Shown: positions 24,101 through 37,070 of the stretch, one piece after another
How the letters are laid out: the number at the start of each line of letters is the position of its first letter
Position numbering within the stretch: the first letter of the stretch is position 1
The notes under the pieces: model-generated
Seen by the model: the letters and a program-made list of their open reading frames with translations, nothing else
What the model was told of the DNA's origin: nothing
Database searches by the model: none
Translations under genes and position numbers: made by a program
Source: Tamarix chinensis
Lineage: Eukaryota > Streptophyta > Magnoliopsida > Caryophyllales > Tamaricaceae
Assembly (NCBI GenBank): GCA_030549775.1
Contig: CM060173.1
Coordinates: forward strand, 35,215,110-35,279,109
DNA length: 64,000 nucleotides
Direction: 5' to 3'

Positions 24101-26119
24101 AAATGTCATAACCTGAACAATCAATCCAACTCATCATAATTAATCTTTTATTAATCACTTATTCTAAATTATTCTAATACCAACCCTGGTATCAGTTACA
24201 AGTAAACCTAGTATAATTATTTACACTAAGCACATTTTAGTATCAAAAGACCAAAATTTCCTTCAAAACTCTAGTTACTGCTTTTTTATCCAATTTATCA
24301 CCAAAAATTATTTTTAAAAGGATTTTTTCATGAAAAGACTAAAATTTAATAATTCTTAATATTCTATTATGTAAACATTATGTGACATGAAAAAGACTAT
24401 ATTACTCTTAAGCGGGAATTTAATATATTATACATATAAAACCTTAGCATGTGTTCCTCACATTTTATAATTTTTATATAAGTAATGCATAATGAATTTA
24501 AAGAACAAGTTGGCATGCAAGATGCCAAAGATATCATTGAATAGGCAAAAGACATTTTAGTGGCTGGGGAATACAACAAAGATTAATTTAAATGACCTGA
24601 TATGTATGGGAATGTTGAGTTACTAAATATGTAAAATTAATGATCGATTATGTTGTAATTATAAAGATGATGATCCAAAAATGGTGAACTAATGATGTAG
24701 GTATTCGAATAGGGTAGAATAATGATGATGATGATTCTATTTTGATGGATAAATGATGAATATGATTTGAAAATGATTAGATGATGATGAGGATGATTTG
24801 ATGATTATGGTTTGATGATGGATGATTTTTTGGGTTAGGGTTAGGGTTAGGGTTAGTGTTCGAAAATTAGGGTTAGGGTTTTGAATCATAAATTAGAGTT
24901 ATGGTTTTTAAATTACAGTTTTTTTTTGTTATGTTTAGACAATGAATATGGCTAGAAGGGAATGGGTTATTTAGTTCAAAAAAGATATTACTTAATCTCT
25001 AGTTCATACAAATGAAGAGATTAAGGATTTCAAGATTAATCATTCACACAGATTAGATTAAACTTGAGATGAACTCACATAGAATTCAATACTTGTAATT
25101 TGCATTCAACTTTAAATCTTGATGTATCTCCAATCGTAGATTCTATGTCTTTATATAGCCAAGCTACCAATTAAAAGATACTAGCTAAAAAGCATAATTC
25201 TTTATAAGATACCTAGCTAAAAGATACCAGAATATAATATATGCTAGAGGATACTAGAATATAGAATATTCTTCAAAAAGATATATTTATGCTACTTTAT
25301 TCTCTAGATAATCTCCAACTCCACTAATTAATTAAATCAATTAATATGCACATCCAAGCTACATTCTATTCCTCCCATACACATAGACATGCACTCTATG
25401 CATGCCATGCGCATGCATATATACACCTAGTAGCTTATATGGTACATTTACTCTATAACTAGCAATGTAACCATCTATTTGTCTTTAATTTTGTGTGGGA
25501 GATCCTTTCTGAATGAAGAACAATTGATTCCATAATGATGAATGTCAAATCTTGAGTGCTTGCTCCTACATCTTGAACTTTAATCATGCTCAAATATCAC
25601 CACACCATATATCACAGTCTAACTAAAATATTTAATATATAGTAGCATGCATCACATCTCACAAAATGGCTTGGAAGGGTGATATCCTAGATAAACCCTT
25701 AACCCTAGACATACATAACATTCTTACAACAATTTATACATTAGCACTTGCATACAATCTCATATTTTAAATAACATAAAAGCATACATGATAATTAGTT
25801 TCAAAAATGATAGCATATGCTATTTTAGAAATCATAAAATTATATATAAAAAATATCACTTGTTTTCACTTCTAACACAAAAAAAAAATCCATAAATAAT
25901 CCAAGCACGACTCTATTCTAAAATAACCCTATCAAGTTTACACCTAAATTCTACAATATATAAAGTAGTTAAATTTACCTCCAAGTTAAAAAAATGTACC
26001 ACAAAACGCCTCCTCCAAGGCCACCAAAAGCAAGATTGTGATCAATAAAAGCCAACAACACACTTAAAACGACATATATATTCATATTAGCATCTACACA
26101 AAATAATGATAATAAAAAT
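24101..26119. other. AT-rich DNA with GAT-rich and TTAGGG stretches; possible LTR fragment
   Basis: The segment holds a degenerate GAT/GATG-rich tract (24720-24830), a short (TTAGGG) run (24832-24856), and from about 24930 to 25650 a stretch with a TATATAGCC box near 25156. That last stretch could be part of an LTR but has no partner in the window. No gene is supported. Confidence 0.35.
24832..24856 (+). repeat. Short interstitial TTAGGG array
   Basis: About four consecutive TTAGGG units are present, with two more degenerate ones nearby at 24867-24880. The usual angiosperm telomere unit is TTTAGGG, so this six-base form is notable. The array is far too short to be a telomere. Confidence 0.85.
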
Positions 26120-29100
26120 TATAGCACCCTCATTTTTCACTACCAAAAAGTTTTATTAAAACAATTGCAGAAGCAAAAAAGCACAGAGAAAAAATAGAGT
26201 GTTACTAGTGTACCTAACATAGGATACACATCCTCTGCCTATCCCATATTAGATATGAGGCTAAACTAGTCAAACATTTAAAGTAATAAAGTGCATAAAA
26301 TAACAATTTAATTGAACAACCTCAATGAATGTTTACATCGGAGCACCCGAATGGGTTCTGATCAAATCATTACAAAAACATGCTAATAAAGTACTAGGCT
26401 ACAAAATATAATTTAGCAATCATACAAAAATTAAAATCCATGGTCTGCCATGCACCCCACCAAATCTTTCAGATGTCCTTGCTCTCAAGCCCCAACCTAA
26501 CTGAGGTAGGCCCTTTACTAGCCATCCCCAAAGACCTAAACATAATCCCCTACTCATGAAAATGAGCAAGTGACAAAGAAAATAGACACATCATTATATA
26601 ACGTACTAAGTAAGCTAAGTTATTCCCTCAATGTACACAAGTACGCCAACTTACCATACACGAAGATATATTACAGCATATATTAGGATAAGACTATATA
26701 TAAATATAAGAGTGCAAAAGATAGGCCATCTTCTATAATTCCAACATAGTAGAATACATCATTCTTATATTCACAATGTTGACAAATAAACACTTATATA
26801 AATAATAGTAAAGAGAATCCAAGCAACCCCTAAAGTTATTTATCTTTACCCTATTCCTTAAAGATATGACATTCATTTATCCATGAAAGATATAGGCCAA
26901 TCACTTAATCAAAGTTCCATTCCATAACCAATTAGTCAAGTTTATAAACTAGTTGTACTCATTTTAGCCAATCACATCATCACTTCCATTTCTCACCTAA
27001 TCATTCACTTGGTCATTGTTCATAAGCTTCAACCAGTATTTACCATCAATATTTTATTATCATCTAGTGATGGACTATGCACCACCCTATTGTCTCACAT
27101 ACCATGGAAGCCTATCCAAATAAGGGATATAAAGTTCAGGCTGAAGCCAAACACCAAGTGGACATAATTCCAAGCCAAAGTTAATCACTAAAATGGACAT
27201 AAGTCCAAGGCGAATCCAACCACCTAGGTAACCAAACCCTTTAGTATCAATACCCCTAACACATCATCATTGTCTAGAGTAGGTAAGGCACTGGGACTTT
27301 TTTTGATCTTGCTTAAAGGCAAAGCCTAAAGACACCAAAAATGTTCAAAGGTAGACTAACCCCCAGTAGCTAATCAAGGACCGGGTAACCCAAGCCCATA
27401 CTCACCTTAACTTCATTTTACTTTAGATGATTAGTGCTTTATTCATAAAGATGGGTGATTATACAAATCCCATACAAAGAAAGCAAGTTAATTTTCATGT
27501 TAGTTCATATTAATCCTTTCTTTCCATTTTTCCCAACCATGTGGGTTTTCCATTTATCCTTGGCCAATATCATTCATATCCACCATTAGATTTTAGTCCA
27601 ATCCAAGTTGAGTTTCATTACTCTTTTCTTAATAGCCTCACTTATCATAAGAGCAATACCCATTTAGTCCTTTCATTACTTATAGAGTATACGATAATTT
27701 ATGATCCAATTAAATCTTTTAATTAGGCTTATAGTCCATGATAAAATTTGTATTTTATCCCACTAATAACCATGGTATAGTACCAATCACAATCTAGAAG
27801 CATAATATGACAAAAAAAGTAGAAAACTAAGCAAACCAGTAAAACTAGTCAATCGGTCTAGCCCAACCAATCGATTGGTTTAGGTCAACTAGTTGAGGGG
27901 TTTGACTCAACCAGATCATGCTTTCCTCAAGTCAATCAATTGGTTTCAGCAAACCAATCGACAATTTATAGACTAATTGATGGGCTTAAGTAGAGAGCAA
28001 GACCAAGGTATCTACAAGTGTACCAATCAATGGGTTAGGTTAACTAATCAATTGTTCTAAGAACTAATCAATTGTTTTGACCTAATTAGTCTATCAGTTT
28101 TCCCTAACACAACACCAAATTATAAATTCCATGTACATTCTTTCATATAACTCCTTTTTGGCGATATAAAAAAATTTATAAACATCAACTAATATATTTC
28201 CAACAAAATTAACATATATTTCTCAATATGAGATAATCATCGCCTACTTTTAACCATTTCATGCTTTTTACTCAAATTATGTCATTTAAGTATCCAAACC
28301 ATATATATAACTACATTTCTTCATGCCAACAAGTAGTAATCAACTAAAGATCACACCTATCTTGTAGGAACACTTGCTAAAATTTTTAAAAGCAATAATC
28401 AATTATTTTATATAGGCAAAATCCCCTTAAAAATAGAAATTCTAACTATGGAAATTCTTAGCTTTAAAATCATTAAACCAAAATCTTAAATTCAGACATT
28501 TTACAAAATTCTTATCAAATTTTGAGTCTTAAAAATGAAAGAGAATAAGAATATATTTCTTGAGGTCATTAAAAAAAAGGGATAAATTGGGCTACTCAAC
28601 CTTTTCTAAGAATCTAACTCTGACTTGCTTAAGGATTGAAACAAGAAAGAGTTAGAGACAGGATAAGAAGAGTGTGCAAAAATATATTGGTAAGGCTCAA
28701 AGTGTAGAAGGAAGAGAGGGAATGCAAGGCATAGGAAAATTCAATGATTGAAAGAAAGGTGAAATGTAGGGATGATTGAGGCTATCAACTGAAAACCAAC
28801 CATTAACCATTTGAATTTAATTAGAATAGATAGATTTCATCTAAGATTTGCTGACCTCTTCTCTAGAATTCAAATGGTGTCTCTAGGAGGTAATAGGAAG
28901 TTAACATGGAAAGAATCTTCTAGCTGCTCAGGAGTATGCCTGAGGTTGAAGCATTCATTCTCAGAATCGTGTAGTGGAGAAAAGAGGAAGAAGATAATGT
29001 TAAGGTCATCTATTCCCCTCAATTGTCCCAATTAACTTGCAAATCAAATCAAGGTAATATTTTGAGTTGAAGGCATTATAAAAATGGTTAGGAATCTCCT

Positions 29101-29489
29101 AGGGAAAAACTCACATGGGTTGGTAAGGTTCCAACTTGATGTAAGGGATTTGCTAAAAAAATCAAGCTCAAAATGTGACTAGCTTCACAAACTAGTTAAT
29201 AGGTTTGGTAATACTAGTCTAATGTACATCTATCAGTCTATCGGTTTTCCAAAACTAGTCTATCAATATAGTTAAGGAACCTAAATTGGCTTATACAACA
29301 AACTAGTTAATCATTTCATGGTACCAATCAATGGGTTTGTCCGCAAAACACAATAAAATTCATTTTTTTTCAACATGATTTCAAATAAAACTTTGTCCCA
29401 AACCAAATCATAATATTGAATAAAAATCAAAGGCCCAAAATTTAATAAAATTCTCATTGAACCATAATACAAAAGTGTAGGGTATTACA
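26120..29489 (+). repeat. Probable solo LTR of about 3.4 kb with AAAAT target duplication
   Basis: It starts TATAGCACCCTCATT and ends GTAGGGTATTACA. The two ends are imperfect inverted repeats, as LTR ends are, if the first TG has mutated to TA. The five bases AAAAT flank both sides, at 26115-26119 and 29490-29494. Length and end sequence fit the long LTRs of Tekay/Del elements (TGTAAYACCC...). There is no coding region, primer site or polypurine tract on either side, so a solo LTR is the best reading. It contains the perfect palindrome AACCAATCGATTGGTT (27865-27880) and many variants. The duplication is AT-rich and could be chance. Confidence 0.55.
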
Positions 29490-29494
29490 AAAAT

Positions 29495-30339
29495 GAAAAG
29501 GAACCAAACAAGGAATACAAAAGAGGATAATTAATCTACACCACATGAGGTTGCAAAAGGTTGGAACGGATACAAAGGGGCACAAAAGAAAGAAACTCAT
29601 GTTGAAAAGGCCTATAAATATAAGTTCTTCACTACGGTGGAAATGTGGAACATTTAACACTCACCCAAGCAAGGTTAAAAGTTACCTAAGGCTGACATTG
29701 CCATGGTTGGGTTTTCGTACTAACTTCATGTTGTGAGGGAGTGGGCATAGCATTTATTTACATTATAGAGGAATAAAAACATGAATCATGCATACTGAAG
29801 AAGAGAGGGCAACATTGGAATCTCACATTAGATTGTGGTGGTGGAAATCAAAGCTTACCACAACTATTATTTTCCAATATGATTAGCCAACAAAAAAAGG
29901 TAGGGATCAACATTGGGTCACATGCAAAGAATCTCATTGATGGTGGAGCATAATAAAGGAGGGTGATTGGGAATTGGTTAATTCTTCACTATGAGGGGTG
30001 ATTATCGACACTAAATCATTATGCAACACATTGTTGGCCGGCTCAGAGAAGTGGCATACAATAGGGAGGGATGTGCAATGCTGTAAAGGTGAAACACATA
30101 GGAGAAAAAGAAATAAGTACCTAAACTAATGGATAATAAGAAAGAAAAAAGGTTGGTTGTTAGCTTGAAGATGGAAGGATGGAAAAAAATAATGGAGGAA
30201 GAAAGGAGTTTTAGAGGTCAACATTGTGGGGTGAATCAAAGGCTAAAAGGAATTAAAGGGAAGGAGGAAGTTTAATGGACTATGGCATACAAAAAAGGAA
30301 TACGGTAAAATGAGGGAGTTGGTTTCAATGATGGGGAAG
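29495..30339. other. Unassigned repeat DNA between the solo LTR and element A4
   Basis: Moderately G-rich plus strand. It shows no clear similarity to the matching part of the A4 5' LTR, so the A4 3' LTR appears truncated or replaced here. No gene is supported. Confidence 0.35.
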
Positions 30340-30673
30340 GTTACATATGTAGATCTAGCTTATCATTCATTAATCCAGCCCAAATCAACCAACCTAAACA
30401 ACATTGAATAATCACCTAATAAAGCTTCATATCTTTTAGCTTTATATTCCATGCAACTTTCTAACCTTTCCATTGTCATTATCATGCAAACAAGATATCC
30501 CTACTGAGTTCTTCTTCATACAAACATATATAATACCTATAAGAATCATTTAATGAACATTAGGGCTACTACGAAGGTGTTTAAGATATTTAAAAATAAT
30601 TGGTACCATATCCAAATATGATAGCTCTTAATCTTTAACATGAGAAGAATGAGATGGAGATTCTCTTGCATCA
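30340..30673 (-). repeat. 3' LTR of A4 (truncated)
   Basis: On the minus strand it starts TGATGCAAGAGAATCTCC at 30673, directly after GGGGAGAA (30674-30681). It matches the LTR at 44250-45037 through blocks such as GGTACCA, CAAGATATCC and AATCARGCCCAAATCAAC. The match fades below about 30340. Confidence 0.7.
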
Positions 30674-30681
30674 TTCTCCCC
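30674..30681 (-). promoter_or_regulatory. Polypurine tract of A4
   Basis: On the minus strand this is GGGGAGAA next to the 3' LTR, the same core as in A1 and A2. Confidence 0.75.
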
Positions 30682-33450
30682 TTTTACAGAAAAAAAAAAT
30701 TCATCAAATTAGCATCATTATAATAAAGAGATAAATCACAAACATTGAAAGTCCTAGAAACTCTCCTATATGATTCAAGTAATTCTAATTCATAAGCATT
30801 ATTCCTAAATTTTCTTAATATTTTAAATGGATCATATAATCTTGGCATTAGTTTATTTTTCTTAAGATTGAAAATATCTATTTTCTTAGGTGTATCCATG
30901 TCAAGTGTCCTAGTGAAAATAATAATGTGATTCTATTTTTATTTCTTGAGTTTGGTAATTAGTATTTGATTTCTCAATGTTTTTCTTAATTTGCTCATGA
31001 TATTTATTAAAGAATTCAATTATTTTGATAGCATCATAGTTCTTAATATCACTCTTCTTTAATGACAACATTTCAATATAAAAATAAGGATTAACTCCAT
31101 AGATAACTTCAAATGGACCACATTGAGTTATATTAGAAGGACTCCTACTATATGCAAATTTAGTATGTTTAATTTTTATATCCCAATCTTTTTTACTCTT
31201 AATAACTAATCCTTTTTAGCAGATTTCATAAGGTTCTATTAGTCACTTTGGTTTGACCATCCATTCATGGATGATGAGATGTGCTAAAAAACAATTTAGA
31301 GCTTAACATATGCCAAAGTGTCTTCCAAAATTAACTCAAAATTTTTGAGAACTCGATCTAACACTATAATTTTGAAAATGCCAATTAACCTTACTATTTA
31401 CTTAAATATAAATATGCCACATGTGTAGCATCATCCATTTTATTACATGGAATAAATGAACCAAAGGAGTATATAAACTTCTATGGAAAAAACTCATACT
31501 CTTTTGACAAGTCACACATCTTTCAATAATAGCTTGTACCAACTTTATATGTCATGGCTAATAGAAATGCTCTTGTAATATTTCCATAGTCTTATGAACA
31601 CAAAAATGGCCAACTATACCCTCTCATGTACTACTATAACAAGTAAATCATATACACTAAAATGAGATATACACAACTTATTAAGTTTCAAAATAAAGTC
31701 ACTCGAAATACATAATTACCATAACTATGAATTTCCTAAAACATGTCATAAATTTTAAAGAAATCTTCATATTTTGTATATAATTCTTTAAACATTGTAA
31801 AACATAATAATTTAGCAAAAAACATGATAAGAATCATAAATCTCTTTGACAATGCATTTGCTAATAGTTTTCCTTATCATAAAAATATTTAATAGAAAAC
31901 ACAAAGAATTATAAAAAAAATAAAAAAAATAACCCATTTATCATGTCTACGACTAATTTTATTTTTCCCACACAAATATTTTAGACTTTTATGACTCGAA
32001 TATAAAACAAATGGTTTTGGTCTTAAATAATGACTCCATGTTCTTAAGATTCTTATGATTGCATAGAATTCCTTATTATATTTGGAATAATTCAATTTAG
32101 CACCATTTAATTTTATACTAAAAAATGCAATGGCCTTTTTTCCTTTTGAGAGTACACCTCTTATCCCTACCTCAATAGAATCACATGTAAATTCAAATAA
32201 TTTATCAAAATTAGGTCAGGATAATATTTTTGCATTACATAGCATGTCCTTTAAAGTCTCAAAGGACTTAGTTGCATCTTCTCCTCATTAAATTCAGCTT
32301 TCTTCATGAGATGTGTAATTGGGGTTGTAATAGTTGGGAATTATTTAATGAATCTTCTATAGAACTATCCCATGAAAACTCCTTACCTCATGAATATATT
32401 TAGGTATAAGCAAATCTCAAATAAGTTGAATATTTGTAGGATCCACTTTTATACCTTTGCTACTTACAATATAACTAAGGAAAACAATACTTGAAAGCAT
32501 AAATTCACACTTTTCCATAGAGTTTATCTTACCTTGTCTTATCAAATAATATCCTCAAATGAATAAAATGAGAATGCTCATTTTTACTATACATAAGTAT
32601 ATTATCTAAGTATACCATAATGAATTTTCCAAGAAAAGGTCAAAGAACTTCATTCGTTAATCTCATAAACAAACTAGGTACATTAAACAATCTAAATAGT
32701 ATCACAATCCATTATAAAGACCATATTTCATTTTAAAAGCATATTTCCATTCTTCCCCTTCTCTTATTCACATTTGATGATATCCACCTTTTTGATCAAT
32801 TTTATAGAATACTTGTGCTCCACTTAATTCATCTAACGTATCATCTAATCTAGGCATAGAAAATCTATATTTCATATTTATATTGTTAATAGCTTGAGTT
32901 AATACACAAGCACCATATACCATCCTTTTTAGAAACAAGTAACTCAAGTACACAACTATGACTCATTTTTTCTCTCACGCATCTATTTTCTATTAGCTCT
33001 TTCATTTTTCTCTTTATATCTTTAGATACTTCTGGATTACATCTATAGATAGGTTGATTAGGTAAAGTCATACAAGGCATTAATTCTATAGCATGTTCTA
33101 TTCCTCTTATGGGTGGTAATCCCGGTGGTAAGTCATTAGGAAATATATCTATATATTCATCAATAAGCTTATCTAGTTGAGGATTATTTTTTATTTTCTA
33201 CCCTTATAGAGATTCCTTGATAATGAAATCATAAAATCTACCTTTTTCCTTAATACATTCCATCATAGCCTTTCATGCAAAAATAAATGCTTTTTATTTT
33301 TTACTGTGTTATCATTATCACACTTAGAACGTTTAAGTTTATTCTTTTTCATATCTTTTTCAAAAAGATACTCATTACTCATACCATTATGAATAGCACA
33401 TCTATCTTATTTCCATTTTCTAACTAATAAGATTCCACATGCATCCATAG
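30682..33450 (-). pseudogene. Ty3/gypsy pol (protease end, RT, RNaseH, IN) of A4
   Basis: In order from 33450 down: protease tail MDACGILL and HNGMSNEYLFEKD; an RT N-terminus with MPCMTLPNQPIYRCNPE (33080) and CINSSY; RT core PRLDDTLDELSGAQVFYKID (about 32870-32800). The active site reads VYLDNILMYS, so the second catalytic Asp is Asn (codon at 32601-32603). RNase H has MNYSKYNKEFYAIIRIL, WSHYLRPKPFVLYSSHKSL and KNKISRRHDKWV (31889-32095). Integrase fragments lie at about 31640-31100, and the tail at 30899-30684 has KNKLMPRLYDPFKILRKF and NAYELELLESY. Stops are dense, and this copy looks older than A2 or A3. Confidence 0.82.
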
Positions 33451-34476
33451 TGATGTAGGACCATCCCCTTCAAATGAGAATAACAAGGATAATCTACTTA
33501 TTAATTTTTCCAAAGTTGAAGAATTCAAAACTCTTTGTACTTAGGTTAATGAGTAAGTAAGATTATTAAGAAGCCATGTAATACTGAAGCAAGTCATTAA
33601 CCCCACGTATGGATATCCCTATTATGGATGCATTATGGCTCCTCAAAGCCATATTTTGTAGTCTCCATTATGGTTCATCAAAGACATAATTATCTCTATC
33701 CTTACACTCTAACATTTCACCAACACATTCTGAACCTTACAACTCCTATTTCATGTACAAGATATATGAAAACTTGGGAGGATAAGTTTTAGAAGATTAA
33801 GGCCTAAAATATAGCTTAATTTATGTGATGAGTAACCTCAAGTTTCAACCAATTCCGCCCTCTCGAGGATTCTTTCATCCATACACTTTCAATCAACTAA
33901 AGTTGTCCTATCATAGTTAAGCATATTTATAGTGTTGTAATACTTTCCTAAAGTTTAATGTATGTTTTATAATAACTTGACATGGTTTTTAATAGCAACC
34001 ATCATATGATGGAGGGATATGAAGTTTTGACATTCAGCAATAGCTGGCTGTAGTAACTATTAACCTTAGTTAGCTTGTATTAATATAAATTATGATTAGG
34101 GTGTAGAAAAATCTTCTCCTTATGAGTTGGATGTGTATTCATAACTTAATAAAGGCCTAAATACAATATATATTGAGTTAAAGAGGCTTAAATGAAGGAG
34201 CTAACTTTCAATTAAATTTTTTTGGATGTTGTTAACACAACACTCTCATCATGGGCTAATAATTAGTCTTGTATGTGTTCTTTCAAAATCTTACACCATT
34301 TAAGCTAATCTCAAAACCTTAGTTGGTTAGTGTAAGTACTTAATGTTGAATATAATTTAAGATTAATTTCGCCCTTCATATTCCTAATCTCTCTTCTAAA
34401 TTTTCTATTTGTTAGAATCTACCCAATTCCACCACAAACACTTAGCGTAATCCAATATGTTTAGCATTATGCATCA
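33451..34476 (+). repeat. 5' LTR of A6
   Basis: It begins TGATGTAGGACCATCCCC and ends TTATGCATCA. It aligns along its length with 40830-41876, for example CAAATGAGAATAACAAGGAT, and GGATGCATTATG followed by G/ACTCCTCAA. Degenerate primer-site text (TTATCAAATATCAAGG) follows at about 34481-34497. It is comparable with TTGGTATCAAATAAAGG beside the A4 5' LTR. Confidence 0.75.
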
Positions 34477-34789
34477 GAGTATTATCAAATATCAAGGTTG
34501 GTACTTTAGGTCATCATAATCCCGTCACCACCTTCATTTAAACCTCCAACCACTCAAATCCACAATTTATTTACCATTTCTCCCATCCATACTTGATTTA
34601 AGTCTTGTTTTTTTTTCTCTGCCTCTCGGGTTACATATAAAAGTTTCTTGTTGTCTCGACCAGCCTCGAAAAACAACCTTTTTCCAAAGGTTCAAGTCTT
34701 GAATAATCCCATGACTAAAGAATATATAGGGCCTTTTAATATTTACAAAGGGATATGAGGAGGATTTTGGGAATTTTGGAATCATTTTT

Positions 34790-35850
34790 ACCAAATTCCA
34801 TCATTCCTAGAGCAAGGAGTCCACCCCCACAAGAAGGAGAAGGGGCAAATGGTGTAGGAGATGAGTACACAGACTTTATCTCACCTTCTAGAAATTATCC
34901 TAGATTACCATAAAGAAGGATCTTGGTTAAGGTGGAGCCCTTTAATGATATCAAGTCAAAGATCCAGGAGTTTGATGGATCCCATAATCTAGAGGATTTT
35001 TTTTAATGGGGCTTGAGGTGTAATATAATGTTCCAAGCTAGATCTTTAGATGATGAGAATTCCTTTAAGGTTGCAATTATCCATTTGAAAGGACTTGCTT
35101 CCTTATGATGGGAAAATTGTGTGCATCATAGAAGGATTAAGAGCAATCCTAAAGTGAGAAGTTAGGCAAAAACTAAAAGGTTGATGAAGGAGAGGTTTTG
35201 CCCATCTTCTTTTACTCAAAACCTATATAACAAAATGTCTGCCTTAAGACAAGGTCCCTTGAGTGTGGAATATCATATTCAATAGTTTGAGAGGCTCATC
35301 ATGAGGCTTGGGTTGGAGGAGGTTGAGTAGCACACAATGTCTAAGTTCTTAGGAGGTTTGAGGAGTGACATTGCAAGGAAGGTGGAACTCTATAAGTATT
35401 ACACCCGAGATGAGTTATTCTATTAATCCATCAAAGTAGATAAGAATAAAAGGGAGAAGAACATTTCTAAAATTTGAGTATTAAGACCGAATGCATACCC
35501 ATTCAAGGAAGCACCAAAATGACTCCTAACCCTAAGACATTTGATGTTACGTGTAAAGGGAGGCTAGATGTGGGTGAGTCTAGTAAAAATAAGGGTTTTG
35601 GTGTTTTAAGTGCCAAGGGATTGGACATTATCAAAATAAGTATCCAAATAAGAAGTTGATGACCTTGCTAGACTTAAAAATAGGGGCACTAGAAGGAGAA
35701 GATGATGAGAATAATTTGGCCATAAAGGGAGGGCCGAGGTTGAATAAGTGCCACTGAATGTAGGGGTGTATTTGATTATTACAAGAGTTTTGCAAACAAG
35801 GGAAATTGAAGAAGAGGGGTCTCAAAGGGAGAATATAATTCATACTAAGT
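34790..35850 (+). pseudogene. gag of A6
   Basis: This capsid-type gag has frame breaks. Readable text includes FNDIKSKIQEFDGSHNLEDF (about 34940-35000), RLMKERFCPSSFTQNLYNKM (about 35190-35240), LRQGPLSVEYHIQ, FERLIMRLGLEEVE, and KFLGGLRSDIARKVELYKYY (35344-35403). A zinc knuckle reads CFKCQGIGHYQNKY (35602-35643); the last Cys of CCHC has become Tyr. Stops sit at conserved Gln and Trp positions. It would bind and package element RNA if intact. Confidence 0.8.
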
Positions 35851-35869
35851 GTACCATAATTCGTAAGAT

Positions 35870-36180
35870 ATATTCCATCATTGTTGATGGGGTTACTTAT
35901 GCAATGTAGCTTCTAAAACTCTTATGGAGAAGCTTAACTTGCTAGCCATGACCCATGCTAGTCCTTATAAGCTTCAATACATTAATAATGGCTCTATGGT
36001 TGAAGTCACAAAGAAAATGGTTGTACCATTTTCCATAGGGAAGACTTATAAAAACAATGTTATACGTGATGTAGTCCCCATTGATGCATGTCACTTTTTG
36101 TTAGGGTGACCATGGAAATTTTATAGGCATGTCAAGCATGATGGTAGGAGGAACACATATAGATTGAATTATGCTAACAA
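35870..36180 (+). pseudogene. Aspartic protease region of A6
   Basis: The piece around 35885-35900 reads VDG, then shifts frame. The open part 35924-36109 reads MEKLNLLAMTHASPYKLQY, VPFSIGKTYKNNVIRDVVP and IDACHFLLG, then a stop (TGA for the conserved Arg) before PWKFYRHVKHDG. It matches the protease tail of A3 and B1. A one-base deletion near 35905 separates the active-site region from the rest. Confidence 0.78.
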
Positions 36181-36379
36181 AAAAATTTCTCGTACCCCTT
36201 AGTATTCGTACCTCACTTGCGAGGGGGACATAAATAGTAAAAAAACTTTTTTCGTTGATGGGATGGGGTTGGAAAAGGCCATAGGAAATGGAAAAACCTT
36301 GTATTTCTTATTAATGCTTGAAAATAATGAGAATAGTAGCCTACTCGACCCTCAAGTCAAAACCTTGATAGGGTAGTTT

Positions 36380-37070
36380 GGGGATGTCTTGCCAAATTAA
36401 CTACCTAGTGAGTTTCCTCCCATAAGAGGCATAGAGTACCAAACTGATTTTGTTCCTCGTGCTACCCTCCTAAAAACATCGGCTAATAAGAGAAATACTA
36501 AGGAGGCTATGGAGTTACAAAGGCAAATTGAGTATTTGTTGCAAAAGGGTTTCATTATGGAATATCTTAGCTCATGTGTAGTACCGGACCTCTTGGTACT
36601 AAAGAAAGAGGGGACAATGTGAATGTGTGTTGATATTAGAGTTATCAACAACATCACCATCAAGTATAGGTATCCCATACTTACACTTGATGACATGTTG
36701 GATTGTTTGCATGGATCAAATATGTTATTTAAAATCAACATAAGGAGTGGTTACTACCAAATCAAGATAAAGGGGAGAGATAAAAAGAAAATTGCTTTTA
36801 AAACCAATGGGGGATTATATGAGTGGATGGATATGTCTTTTGGACTATCCAATTCACCAAGTAGTTTCATGACGCTCATAGAAGAAGTACTTCAACCCTT
36901 TATCTCTAAATTTGTAGTTGTGTATTTTGATGATATTCTTGTGTACTCTTCTAGCCGTGATGATCATGCAAGGTACTTGATACTTATATTTTTGGCTCTT
37001 AGGAACTACAAGTTGTATGGTAAACTAGAAAATTTTTATTTCATTGCAGCAAGGGTCACATTTTAAGGAT
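36380..37070 (+). pseudogene. Reverse transcriptase region of A6
   Basis: RT text begins with FPPIRGIEYQTDFVP at about 36413 and runs through ELQRQIEYLLQKGFIMEYLS and PDLLVLKKEG. A TGA replaces the conserved Arg/Trp position near 36620. The open stretch 36623-37066 has MCVDIRVINNITIKYRYPI, LDDMLDCLHGSNMLFKINIR, MSFGLSNSPSSFM and an active site reading VVYFDDILVYS, a YFDD variant. The end, GKLENFYFIAARVTF, stops at TAA near 37064, and further RT and RNase H text continues to 37420. Confidence 0.87.

Noticed and set aside
24832..24856. True telomere or chromosome end
   Set aside because: Only about four units, embedded in the middle of repeat DNA.
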